Source: Semisulcospira habei
Lineage: Eukaryota > Mollusca > Gastropoda > Semisulcospiridae
Direction: 5' to 3'
Length of the DNA: 64,000 nt
NCBI GenBank assembly: GCA_036245525.1
Contig: BTPG01000004.1
Location: 165,685,945-165,749,944, forward strand
Below the pieces are notes generated by a model that had not been told where the DNA came from, ran no database searches, and saw nothing but the letters and a program-made list of their open reading frames with translations. This document shows, one piece after another, positions 1 through 11,600 of the stretch (positions are counted from its first letter, which is position 1; every line of letters begins with the position of its first letter). The translations under genes and the position numbers were made by a program.

Positions 1-1241
1 TTTGTTGTCAAAGGTCAGATTCTTTTGTTCAATGGTCACTGTGCCACAGAGCGCTTCTTTCTGGGTCTGCATTTCCTTTCTTTCACTTTCAAGTTTGACA
101 CCAATACTTCTCATGAAGCGTTTGTATGTTCTGTACTTGGACCAGCTTAATCCTAGATTGGTTCTCAGAGCAATACCCTGTTTTCTACAGACATACACGG
201 ATCGCCTATGGCCTGCTCTGTTTAATATTGCAGTCATTTTTTCATTTCTTTCTCGTCTTAACTCGTCAGTTATTTGTTCAGCTTCGTCCACTTCTGATCC
301 ACCAGACATATTTGCTCTAGCACGGGCTAATACCTTCGACCTTCTTTGTATTACGGCCGATGATGCCCCTGTTGTTGGTTTTCTTGGTTTGGGTATGTGC
401 ATAAAATACAAAGGCTGTCCTCCAGTCTTGCAACGGATTGTGGCATCAGCTGATTCATTAAGCATTGTGCGGTTTAGTGCCGTCTGATATTTTTCTTCCT
501 CCTTTGTCAATGGCATCTGCAGTTCCTGGACAGGTCGAAGGCTGGGTCGTTTGATATGTGAAGATGTGGCTATATCGACACCCATTTTTTCAATGGGTGA
601 AATGGCTATTTCACATGTCCGCTTGGCTGATGGAGATGGGGTCCACACTTTTTGTAATGGTGACGTTTGAGCATCGACTTTGCATGGCGTTTTACGGGGA
701 GTAGACATCGGGGGAATGAAAACTTGTATACCACTATCACCTTCATTAGTGCTGTTATTAGGGTCAGTGTTATGAGTGTCACTGTGACATTCCACAGATC
801 AAAACGGTCGTTTCTTCCCATGTGCACCCTTCGCTGGTCGTCCTTTACCTAGCTGCATGAAATGAACGCACGCGACACATTCTTCAACACTCGTATTTGG
901 ATCGAACATGGTCCAAATGTGTTGTGATGAGGCAATATCAGACGCAGCATTTCGCGTTGTCTCCGCAGACACACGTGTTTCAGAGTCTATCCGTTTCATC
1001 CGACTATAGCAACTACTACACATTGTTTTGGAGTGCATCAGGTCTTTGTCTTCCTGGATATTAATTCCATAACACTTGTGGATTAAGTGTTCATATTTGA
1101 TACAAAGATATGACTTTTTATCACCATGTTTTTTTTTTTTTTTGATCTCCCGCCACATATTCTGCACAATGCATTTAATCGCAGTGCATGGAACACACCT
1201 GTGTGTACACAGTCTGTACGCGTTTCAACAGACTCCATCAT
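1..1241 (-). pseudogene. RAG1 N-terminal-like protein (N-RAG-TP-like), broken and truncated at the window edge
   Basis: Read on the minus strand from ATG-ATG at 1241/1238. The first part holds an L-CRICG zinc motif (about 1155-1172) followed by a lysine run. Next comes a segment ending in MHSKTMCSSCYSRMKR (about 990-1055), then ECVACVHF (about 850-890). The order and spacing resemble the non-core amino-terminal region of vertebrate RAG1 (CRICG, then IHP..FCxxC, then CDIC). No RAG1 catalytic core is seen. Two lesions are present: a 15-base A run (T run at 1129-1143) puts the CRICG part out of frame with the rest, and TGA at 799-801 interrupts the frame. After the stop the frame stays open to base 1, about 266 codons, with basic, coiled-coil-like sequence. 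Proteins of this kind are known from the N-RAG-TP transposon of Aplysia and from other invertebrates. A mobile origin is inferred; no terminal repeats were found. It lies downstream of the last visible INTS5 exon on the same strand, probably inside an INTS5 intron. Confidence 0.6.
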
Positions 1242-2164
1242 GATCAAAAGTTAAATCAAAAGTACACGTACAAGGTTCACTGTTAGTGTTACACTATTTC
1301 CCGAGAAAGAAACGTGACTATCTCCTCAATAGTATCCGTGTAACTAAGCCCTCACTTTCCCCGATTCGCCGGGAGTGTACTAAGGCAGGCGCCTGGTACT
1401 TGTCTGTCGACACTTGTCAGTGACCTCGTTAACCACCCTCCTGCTTCCGTCCCCCAGCGCGTAGCGAAAATCCGGTAAGTGATACTTACTGTAGGCATGC
1501 TGACCCTTATGAATGCAAGTGTGTTTCATTGGGAAAAGTTACGTCTTCGTGTTATAGCTGTGGGAACTTTGTCAATTTCACAACAAACACCGACATCGTA
1601 CATCAACAAATTCTCGTTCTCTTCATTTTCACCATAATCTGCTACACAAGTGTAAGTCGTAATGTTGTCATGTTTGGTATCGGTGTGTAGGTGAGAATTT
1701 CAACTTTTGAACGATGTTGCTTTCACAACAGTCACTTTAGGCTGAGATGTGTTATGAATACAAATGTGTAGGTAGTTGTTATAGCGCAGAGCGCCCGACA
1801 CACTGTGTAACGTGCAGTAGCAGGTGCGATATAAATAGAATGAGCGCGAAAGAGTGGAATTTGACCTCGCCGCACCTTATCTCTCTGGCAGCTAGAAGCG
1901 AACTAAGTGTCAGCTGTGGTAAAGGCGTGTTGAATAAATAATAATAATAATAAATCAGAGCATTAAATAGGCGCTTTATCCCAATTGAATATCGGTGCAA
2001 AGCGCCGCCGTGAACTGAACCCAACAAGCACGCTCACGTGAATCACGCGCATTCACTCACACACTGTACATAAACACAGAACATTCACATGGTGCTAAGG
2101 GCAAGCTCAAGCGAGCTACTGAAGTTTTGGACATTCAAATAGTGTTATGTTTAAAATTTGATAA
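1242..2164. other. Non-coding stretch, no gene recognised
   Basis: No conserved coding region was found. It holds the region upstream of the RAG1-like start and a short (TAA)n tract at 1937-1955. The short open frames here have no recognisable motifs. Confidence 0.5.
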
Positions 2165-2381
2165 TTGAAATTTGATTAAGTGGGCTGCAATTGATACCAA
2201 AGTCGTGGGGGAGGAAGAACCGGAGTACCCGGAGAAAGACCCCCTCGACGGTCCCCCTGAATTAATGGTGACACTTAATAACTTACTAGAGGAGAAAAGT
2301 CCGACGCCGGAACCCGGCATCGAACCTCGCACCTTTTGCATTGGTGGCAGGCGCCTTAACCACTGCGCCACGGACTGCCTA
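2165..2381 (-). mobile_element. tRNA-derived SINE
   Basis: Read on the minus strand from about 2381. It begins with a tRNA-like head, a box A-like GTGGCGCAGTGGTTAAGGCG and a box B-like GAGGTTCGATGCCGG. A body follows that contains CCGGGTACTCCGG. The element ends in an AT-rich tail. It starts about 90 nt downstream of the INTS5 donor at 2471, in the intron. The tRNA head marks it as a SINE; I cannot assign the body to a named superfamily with certainty. Confidence 0.7.
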
Positions 2382-2471
2382 CAGAACTATCATAGTCAAA
2401 TAAATTTCAAGCGGAAGCGTATCGGGACGAAAAGGGCTGACTGGTTTACAAATGACTGATTTGTTCGCTAC

Positions 2472-2673
2472 CTCAAACAGTGCCGTCAGTGCCTTTCTGA
2501 TGTCCTGCTGGTGTTTCGAAGCCAGGTGTCCCAGAATGCCAACCACAGAGGCCATCTTTGGGATCTTTTTTCTTGAACCAGGGTCGCGGTCAGACATATC
2601 TTTCCCAGCAGTGCAGAAATCTTTCAGGCCGCAGTTCAGAACGCGAGTGATGATAGTTGTGGGGAAACAGGAC
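2472..2673 (-). CDS. INTS5: INTS5 exon 6
   Basis: Acceptor CTACCAG ends at 2674 and donor GTAGCG starts at 2471. The first base completes a glycine codon split with the previous exon. The exon encodes [16 protein letters not shown] and then [17 protein letters not shown], both strongly conserved in INTS5. It ends in phase 0 at LFE. Confidence 0.88.
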
Positions 2674-5600
2674 CTGGTAGCCATGGAAAACGTGTCACAA
2701 TACAAAGTTAATTTTAACCCTTAAACTCCCAGAACTAAATGACTTCCATTCTGGAGCTGATGCAGATGAGGGGGCTTCCGACGTGCTTCGCACCGTGCTG
2801 ACCCTAGTCCTGTCTGTGTTTCGTAGATCGCTCACATTATTCGGTAATCAATTTGCCCTGTGTACTTTCAGTGACAAAATTGTGCATCCACCAGCAGGGA
2901 CGGGATTAAATGTGCTGGCCTATGATTTTAGACCTTGCGGACTAGATCCGAAAGGTGACAAATCACAGGAATGTAACAAGTGAAATTTGGTTGACAGCAT
3001 CAAAGTAAGTCACACGAGTAGAAGCAGGGGTCAGCCGCCTGTGTGAGCTTAGCCCTGTGTCAGCCACCAACTCATTCAGCCCCACAGCCGTATTTCCCAA
3101 ATTTTGGAGGCATCATCTAATGACTATGCACCAGTTCCAGGAGGTGGATCGACCATGATAATTCAAGGGCAGTGCCAGATTAGCTTGGCGCCAATAGGCA
3201 CCAAGCTAATCTGGCATTACCCTTGAATTATCATGGTCAACCCATCTTATGGGTGGGACCGAAAAAAAAGTTGAATCCTGAAACAAGGGTCTTGGAGCAC
3301 TTTTTAAGTGAAAAAAAAAAATTTAAAATTAAAATCCGGAAATCCGGCTGTATCTGGAAAAGTCCCACCCATGCCATCTCCTGCTGTAGTGCGTCAGGAC
3401 TGAATGGGGTCAGCAAGGTGCTCTGCTACAGCGGCACAACACTCACCCTGCTGTAGCGGTGCACCTTGCTTAGTGGCTGGTGCAGGACTGAGCTCACTCA
3501 GGCAACTGGCCTCAGGAGATGGCTAGGATGTGATGGTTCAAGCTGCTCTGGCACTACCCTTGAACCATCTAGATCAAACCTCCAATGAGCGGTCACCCCT
3601 GTTGCCAAGAAAAAGTTGGCATAAACAGCAGGTGACCGTTCAAAGGGAGGTTTGATGGAAACGGACCGTGGCGTGCTTGAGACACTCGAAAAGGAAATCC
3701 AGACCAAAAGGTGACTGCCAAGCGTGTAAAATGCAAAAAAGTACCCAAAGGAAAAAGAAACACGCTTAGTTTGCCTTCAGGTTGGTGTTTAGCAGGCTTT
3801 GTGTATTAGACACTCAGCCTACTTCGTGCCCAAGGGTACTCCCCGTTCATTCTTTCTTCTCTCTCTCTTTCTTTCCGGCCTCATGCACATTTGCTTGCAC
3901 ACGCTTACACACACTCTTGTAGCTTGTGATCACTTTCTCTCACTCTCTCTGAGTTTTTCGTTGACGTCATTTTCATTGTACTTCTTTTTTTACGCACTTT
4001 TTTTATTTTATTTTATTTTACGTCACATCCTTCAGTTGCCACATTCCTTCTGCGATAAATGAAGATAAGTAGTGACTCATCTCTATATTCGTTTATTTAA
4101 AAAAAAGGTATTTACCTGAAATATTACTAAATTGTCTTGTAACTGTCTTTTCTAAGTGTGTTTCTTTCTCCATTGGGTACTTCTTTACTCGAATAGTAAC
4201 ATAATTGTGGATGTGTCAACGTCAAAATGGGACCTCGGTCATCACCTCCTCAGGTGCCAAGCTAATCTGGCACTACCCTTGAGTTATCATGGTCAATCCA
4301 CCTCCTGCAACTGGAACATAGTTGTTAGGTAACACTTCCCAAATTTGTGAAATGCGCTCGTGGGTTGAAGGAATTAAAAATGTGTTTGTGTGTACCAGTG
4401 AGGGACCGAGAGCAGTGCGTGTCAATGTGCGTCGCTGCTGTGTTGTTGGGGATAAGAGGGAACAGATACAAATATGACACCAACTGCAGGAGAACTTACC
4501 CAATGCGAGCCACCACCCAGTCAAAGTGGGGGGAATATCTGACAGAGGCTTCCAACAGGGCGTCCACACATATGTCTGGCGCTCCTCCCACCCTGCAGAA
4601 GTAAGTTGTCCACGCATTCAAATGGATATCTACCACTCACACCTACTGATGACTGAACAACTAATTCTAAGGGTGGTGCCAGAATAGCTTGGCGCCCAGA
4701 GGTGCCAAGCTATTCTGGCACCCCCCTTGAACTAAATGGAAGACCAAATGTCTGCCACAAAAGCTTCCTTACTAAGTTACTTGTATTGTAAATATTCCTC
4801 TTCGAAGCTGTTCCAGTTTCCCAAAGCTTTTTCGATTCAACATGGGTGCGCCACCCATGGTGAATCGAAAAATCTTTAACTCATTCAGCCCGACTGAATG
4901 AGTTAAAATAATAAAGAAACAGCATCTGCGGGGTCTCATAAGAATATATGCATCAGGCACAAAACTAATCTGGCACTACCCTTGAATTAATGCTGGAGAC
5001 ATAGTTCCTTATGAGATGGCACCAAGCTAATCTGGCACTACCCTTAAATTAATGCTAGTCATAGTTCCTTATGAGACGGCACCAAGCTAATCTGGCACTA
5101 CCCTTAAATTAATGCTAGTCATAGTTCCTTATGAGACGGCACCAAGCTAATCTGGCACTACCCTTCAATTAATGCTAGAGACATAGTTCCTTACGAGACG
5201 GCACCAAGCTAATCTGGCACTACCCATAACTCATTCAGCCTGACGGCCGTATTTCCCAAATTTTGGAGGCGTCATCTAATGACTATGCACAAATTGCAGG
5301 AGACGGATCGACCATGATAGTTCAAGGGCGGTGCCAGATTAATCTGGCACTACCCTTGAATTATCATGTTCGACCTATCTCCTGTTGTAGTTTGTCAGGG
5401 CTGAATGGGTTAAATTAATGCTAGAGACATGGTTCCTTATGAGACGGCGCTGCCGTGCCCCTTGCAGTCCAGGCACTACAAATGAGGACTGGATGTACTC
5501 ACATGGCCGCGAAACACTCCGTAGCCAGCTCCATCAGGAGCTTGGTGGGCGGGCACGTCATCCACAGCTGAAGAAGTTCGTTGAGTGAGTTGGACAGAGA

Positions 5601-8600
5601 CATCATGCTCTGGTTGGAGGAATACTTGCTGCTGATTTGACCCAGGAGTGTCAGCGACCACTGGAATGACAAGAGAAAAGAACTGAATGTACACACGAAT
5701 ATGTAGGCATGCACTCTGACTTCAAGACACACACACTCTGACTTCAGGACACACACACTCTGACTTCAGGACACATACACTCTGCCTTCAGGACACACAC
5801 ACTCTGACTTCAGGACACACACACTCTGACTTCAGGACACACACACTCTGACTTCAGGACACACACACTCTGACTTCAGGACACACACACTCTGACTTCA
5901 GGACACACACACTCTGACTTCAGGACACATACACTCTGCCTTCAGCACCGCTCACAAAAAACCATCACACGATCTTCACATCAAAACATCCACGGGATAG
6001 TGTCTTTAACCCATCACATCCTGAGGCTGATTTTTTTAAAACAAAATTACTTACTGTCATAGTTCAAGCAATAGTGTGTCAGGATAAAAAGGGTGAACCC
6101 CTTTCACTGCCAAGACAAATTGAACACCACGCAGTGGCAAGACATATACATCCTCAGGCTCATGAGGATCTACGCCTCTTGCTGAAACCACTCTGTACGT
6201 GTTCCTTTGAATGATGGGGGAAATTTGACATAGACTTTACAAGGACTTTCAAAAAGCACTTTCTGCGTCCTCTGGCAGCCATGGGGTTAACAGACTCAGT
6301 AGCACACATACAGATGACACGATGGGGGCCCAAGCTTCCGGGTTGGTGTTGATGAAGCCCAGCAGCACACCGGTGACCTCCTGCAGGACGGCAAACTGAC
6401 CCTGGGTAGCCTCACTCGTTTCTGAAACAATACACAGCATGCCGGTCATTGAATCGGCCCACTGGATGTGGTAGTGGTTGTTTTGTCGACATGATTACCA
6501 CGCCTTTAGACCGTCGGTAGCGCTTTCTGCCATCGGGATTCCTCGCAGGCGCGCTACCAACGGTCAAAGGTTTAACTACAGGTCATACCTGAGAGTCAAA
6601 ATTCATGCTGCTTTCTTAACTTTTAACCCTGTTAGTAACACTAGTGTTAGCCTCAAGGTCCCATTTCTCAAATTTTGGAGGCGCTGCCTAACAACTATGT
6701 ACCAGTTGTGGGGGAGGGATTGACCATGATAATTCAAGGGTAGTGCCAGATTGCTTCAGGCGCCAAGCTAATCTGGCACTACCCTTGAATTATCATCGTC
6801 AATCCATCCCCTGCTGCAGGGACTCGAGGCTGAATGGGTTAACCCTGTTGGACCAAAGGCCACACTTCCCTAGTTGCACCAAACGACTATGTACGAGTCG
6901 CAAAACTGACAGCACGTCACAATTTTCTGCAAGACCATCAATCGGGCCCCGGTGACTGCGCCACGTTCAGGGAAAGACGCCATGCCGGGCACCACAGGCC
7001 AGCGCCGGAGACAAATGTTGTGCATGCGTCAGTGCACAGAGCTTGCGCATTGTTCAAAAGTTTGAAACACTTTCAAAAGTTGTATAAATAAATCAAACGT
7101 TGCCTTACCTCTTATCACGAGTGCTCAGTTGGACCGATAAAGTGCTAAACAAAGAAGGCAGATTCGTTTTGGTCAAACTGAGCCATCGTGATTTATTTTG
7201 CATGAAGGGAGGTCAGGCCTAATGTAATCTGTCTATTAGTCTATTAAGTATTATTTCTATGATCACCTTCTTGTTTATGTCCAGAATCTATCTGCCTGAT
7301 GTAAACACCAGCCGAATCGTCAAACACATTGCAGAAATGTTCCAGAACAGCGTGCCGAGCAGCCGGCATCCTCTGCAGCAAGTAAATGGCCGACTGGGCC
7401 AAGTGGTCGACTGGAACTTTCCGCTGGCATGTTGCCCCTTGTAGGAACACACTGACCTCGTGCAAAATGTCCTAAAATACAAAACAATGTGTATTGATTT
7501 ATGTAAACCTTACATGATATGCAGTCTATCCAGTCTTTTAACTCTTTCGGTACGAATGAATGGAAATCCGTTCCACCTCCATTATAAGCCTTTCTGGATG
7601 AACAAATGCGTTTCTGTTTCAGGCACTTGCGATTTGTTTTCCTGAGTCAGTGTTAGCATGGGTACAAAACTAAAACAAGAAAGGCAAAGCCATTATGGCT
7701 CATGTGTATGACCGATTTATGTATGTGTGAACTTTGTGACAATAAGTAAAGGGATAGCTTCTGCACCACCAAAATCCAGGTTCTCTCAGAATGTAAGCAT
7801 TTTTCACACATCTGTCAACTCCCATGACCCTTGACCTTTGCGATGAGTTGACTAAATTAGTATGCATAAGAAGGTTTTATCATCATTTGGCTTCGTGCCA
7901 AATTTCATTGAAATTTTATTTTAAATGTTGATAATACACACAATTTTATCAAACATTTGCACACACTTGCCGGCCTCTTGTGACCCTTGACCTTTCTGAT
8001 GGGTCATCTGAATTAGTATGCATAGATAGTTCTTCCTATCAGGTATCTCTGTACCAAATCTGAGTTTGAAGTTGTGAATAGCATTGAGAAAAAACATCTT
8101 TTGTCAAAATATGACTATTTTGGACCTATTTCCTGAGCTCTTGTGACCCTTGACCTTTCCGAGGGGTCATCAAAATTAGTATGCATAGATAGGTCTTACC
8201 ATCAGGTATCTATGTAGCAAGTTTGGGTTTGAAGCTGTGAATAGTATTTGAGAAAAAAACATCTTTTGTCAAAATATGGATATTGTTTACCTATTTCCTG
8301 AGCTCTTGTGACTCTTGACCTTTCTGAGGGATCAACCAAATTAGTATGCATAGAAAGGTCTTACCATCAGGTATCTTTGTACCAAGTTTGGGTTTGAAGT
8401 TGTGAATAGCATTTGAGAAAAATAAATTATACGTCAAAATATCTATCTATCTATCCCATAGTCTCCAGGACAGGATCGACTCCAGCTCGTCGTCCAAGCA
8501 ACTCTTCTCAGTCTTCAGTGAGCTGCAGGGAAAGCCCCGTACCATGTCCGTTCCGACGAATGTGCCAAGCCATATCCTTCCACAACGTTTCTGCGACTTT

Positions 8601-11600
8601 TTCTCGGATAAGATTAAGCACATCCGCTCTGAACTAGACTCATGTTCATGTGACCCCCCTACTTTTGGTGTGTATAATGGCCCTTCACCGTCTCGTTTCG
8701 AGCCAGTGACTGAGCAGGAGATCCATGAACTCATTATGAAATCACCAACAAAGAGCTGTGTGCTTGATCCCTTGCCCACGTCCCTCATAAAACAGTGTAT
8801 TGATGATCTCCTCCCACTGATTACCACCATAGTTAATGCCTCTCTCTCTACAGGTGCTGTGCCTACTCAGTTTAGACATGCTGTTGTGACACCACTCTTG
8901 AAAAAGCCTGGACTGGACCCAAACGACTTGGAAGCATTTTAGACCTGTCTCTAACCTTCCGTTTATTTCAAAGATTTTGGAGACGGTTGTTTTGAAACAG
9001 CTACAAAGCCATTTGTCTGGAAACGGTCTTTTAGAAATGCACCAGTCGGCATACAGAAAGGATCACAGCACGGAGAATGCTGTGCTAAGCGTCCTGGATG
9101 GTCTGCTAGTGAAGGCAGACGAGAGACTTGTCCCTCTCATTGCTCTGTTGGACCTCAGTGCAGCATTCGACACGCTCGATCATTCTGTTTTGCTGAAGAG
9201 GTTAGAGGTGACCTTTGGCATCCGTGGTACCGCCCTGGCCTGGTTCACTTCATACGTTAAGGATCGTTCTCAGGCTGTTACTGTTAATGGCCAGCTATCT
9301 GCTTCTAGTCTTTTGTTGTGTGGAGTCCCTCAGGGCTCCGTATTAGGGCCTGTTTTGTTCACTCTATATTCACAACCTCTATCTGATGTAATTGCCGCCC
9401 ATGAGTGTGATTTTCACAAGTATGCTGACGATACTGAATTGTCAAGAAGTAGCGCGCCTAGCCATTTCAGCTCCGCTAAGATGAGCGTACGGTGTTGTAT
9501 AGACAATGTCCTGTCCTGGATGACTAGCAACAAACTTAAGCTTAACACGGACAAAACCGAAGTCATGCCTGCCGGCTCTCAGTCTCGCCTTAGTCTGATT
9601 GACGGCGAGTTCGCAAACAATGGTGGCTGCAGCGTTCCCTTCCAGAAATGTGTCAAATATCTGGGTGTGAAGATTGACTCAACGCTCTCCATGCATGATC
9701 ATATCAGTAGCATCTGCTGAGCTGGTTTCCTTGATCTGCGCAGAATTTCTTCTCTCAGACCGTATCTCACAGAAAGTACGGCGTCAAGACTTGAAATGCA
9801 TTCATTACTTCCAGGCTCGATTATTGCAATTCTGTACTGGCGGGTTTACCGGCAGATTAGATTTCACGCTTGCAGATGATTCAAAACAATGCGGCACGTC
9901 TCATCTTGAAGAAACGAAAGAGAGACCACGTTACGCCTCTACTGAAGCAGCTGCACTGGCTGCCCGTCAAATTCCGTTGCCAGTACAAAATTGTAATTTT
10001 CGCCTATCAGTGAGTATCAGCATTTTGAGGGATCTCTCCCGCTGTACCTCTCTGCCAAGCTGTCTGCCTATCAGCCATCACGCACCCTCCGTTCCTCCAG
10101 TGAAAAGCTGTTAAAAATCCCTAAGCTTAACATGAAAACTGTCGGGGAGCGTTCTTTCACCTTTTTCGCCCCAAGTGTGTGGAACTCGCTGCCAATGGAA
10201 ATGCGGAATCTGCCCACATTGTCACAGTTCAAGGCTCACTTAAAGACTTTTCTTTTTTGTCGGGCATTTAACACTTAGCTCATATTTAGCTAACTGTTGA
10301 CCGACTGCCACCTATTCTGATCCCAGAGGAAGTGAATGTAAGGTGTGGGGAAGGGATGGGGTGGTTTAAAGTAGTGTATAATTGTGCGTGTGTGTCTGAG
10401 AGAGAAAGGGTGTGCTGTTGTGCATGCGCAGTGAGTCCAGTGTTTTCCTGGAGAACAGCGCTATACAAGAACTATGTATTAGTCTTGCCGCCAGCTCCCT
10501 CCATTCCACTCTGTTCTCTGCCATTTTTAGTGTGCATAGTGTGAATAGTATTGGAGAAAAAATAAATATATGTCAAAATATAGCTATTTTTGCCTTATTT
10601 CCTGATCTCCTATAACCTTGACCTTTGAGAGAGGTCACTCAAATTGGTATGTTTAGAAAGGTCTTGCCACAAAGTATCCCTGGGCCAAGTTTGCAGACTG
10701 TGGCTTGTATAGTGTCCGTGAAAATGCCAACGTTAAAGTTTCCCAAGGCCGACAGACGGACGACCACTGGCCCAAAACATACTCACTTATGCTTCGCACG
10801 TGAGCAAAATATGGAGATCCTTCTCTTGCATGATATTTCACAGTCTAAGGGAAACAACTGCAGTTTAGCCTGCTCTATGGTATTGGACAAAGGGATTTTC
10901 GAAGTTGGCTGGCTTTGTTAACTCGTATCATTCGGAATACTCACACCAGTGTGTGAAATAAGTTTGACTAAAATAGTTCAAGGGTAGTGCCAGAATAGCT
11001 TGGCACCTGTAGGCACGAAGCTATTCTGGCAGCACCCTTGAACTAAAGCCACTGGTCTATATCCTTATCTGCAAGTACTATAATGTAGCTTGCATATGGC
11101 AGTGTACAAATTTGAAGCTTTTAGCCTCAGTATGATATGGGTTAACAAACTCTGACCAAGATGGCGGCGCCGACTGTTATGCACACGAGGTAGACAAGAC
11201 AGGCATAATTTCACAGCTGAACAGGTGCTTGAAATGATAGAAACTGCTGGTTCAGACATAGATACTTCAGCTGAATCTTGTGATAGTGATGTAGAGCATG
11301 CTGCAAGTATGTATATCAGCCTAGCAGTGACTCTGAAAGTGACATCGAGTGGCTGCTGGCCTGAACCAGACTGTGTTTTATCTCCAAAATAATGTTCTTT
11401 TCCAGCATTACATCAGATACCTTTCTATAGGGCTCGGGAAGCCGACGTCATTATGCTAGTCATGGTGGCCATCTTGAGAGGATATGCGACTCATGCATCA
11501 TCATCATCATCATCAGTCCCTTGCCCGAACTGGGCGTTGGGGGGACTGAAAGGCAGCAGCAACAGACAGTGCTCTCCACTGAGTTCTATTTTGGGCGGTG

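Noticed and set aside
2..487. Open frame of 161 codons on the plus strand
   Set aside because: It is the antisense shadow of the RAG1-like minus-strand frame, which has the recognisable motifs.
1..1241. Complete RAG1 recombinase
   Set aside because: Only the amino-terminal zinc region is similar. No catalytic core residues or core sequence were seen.
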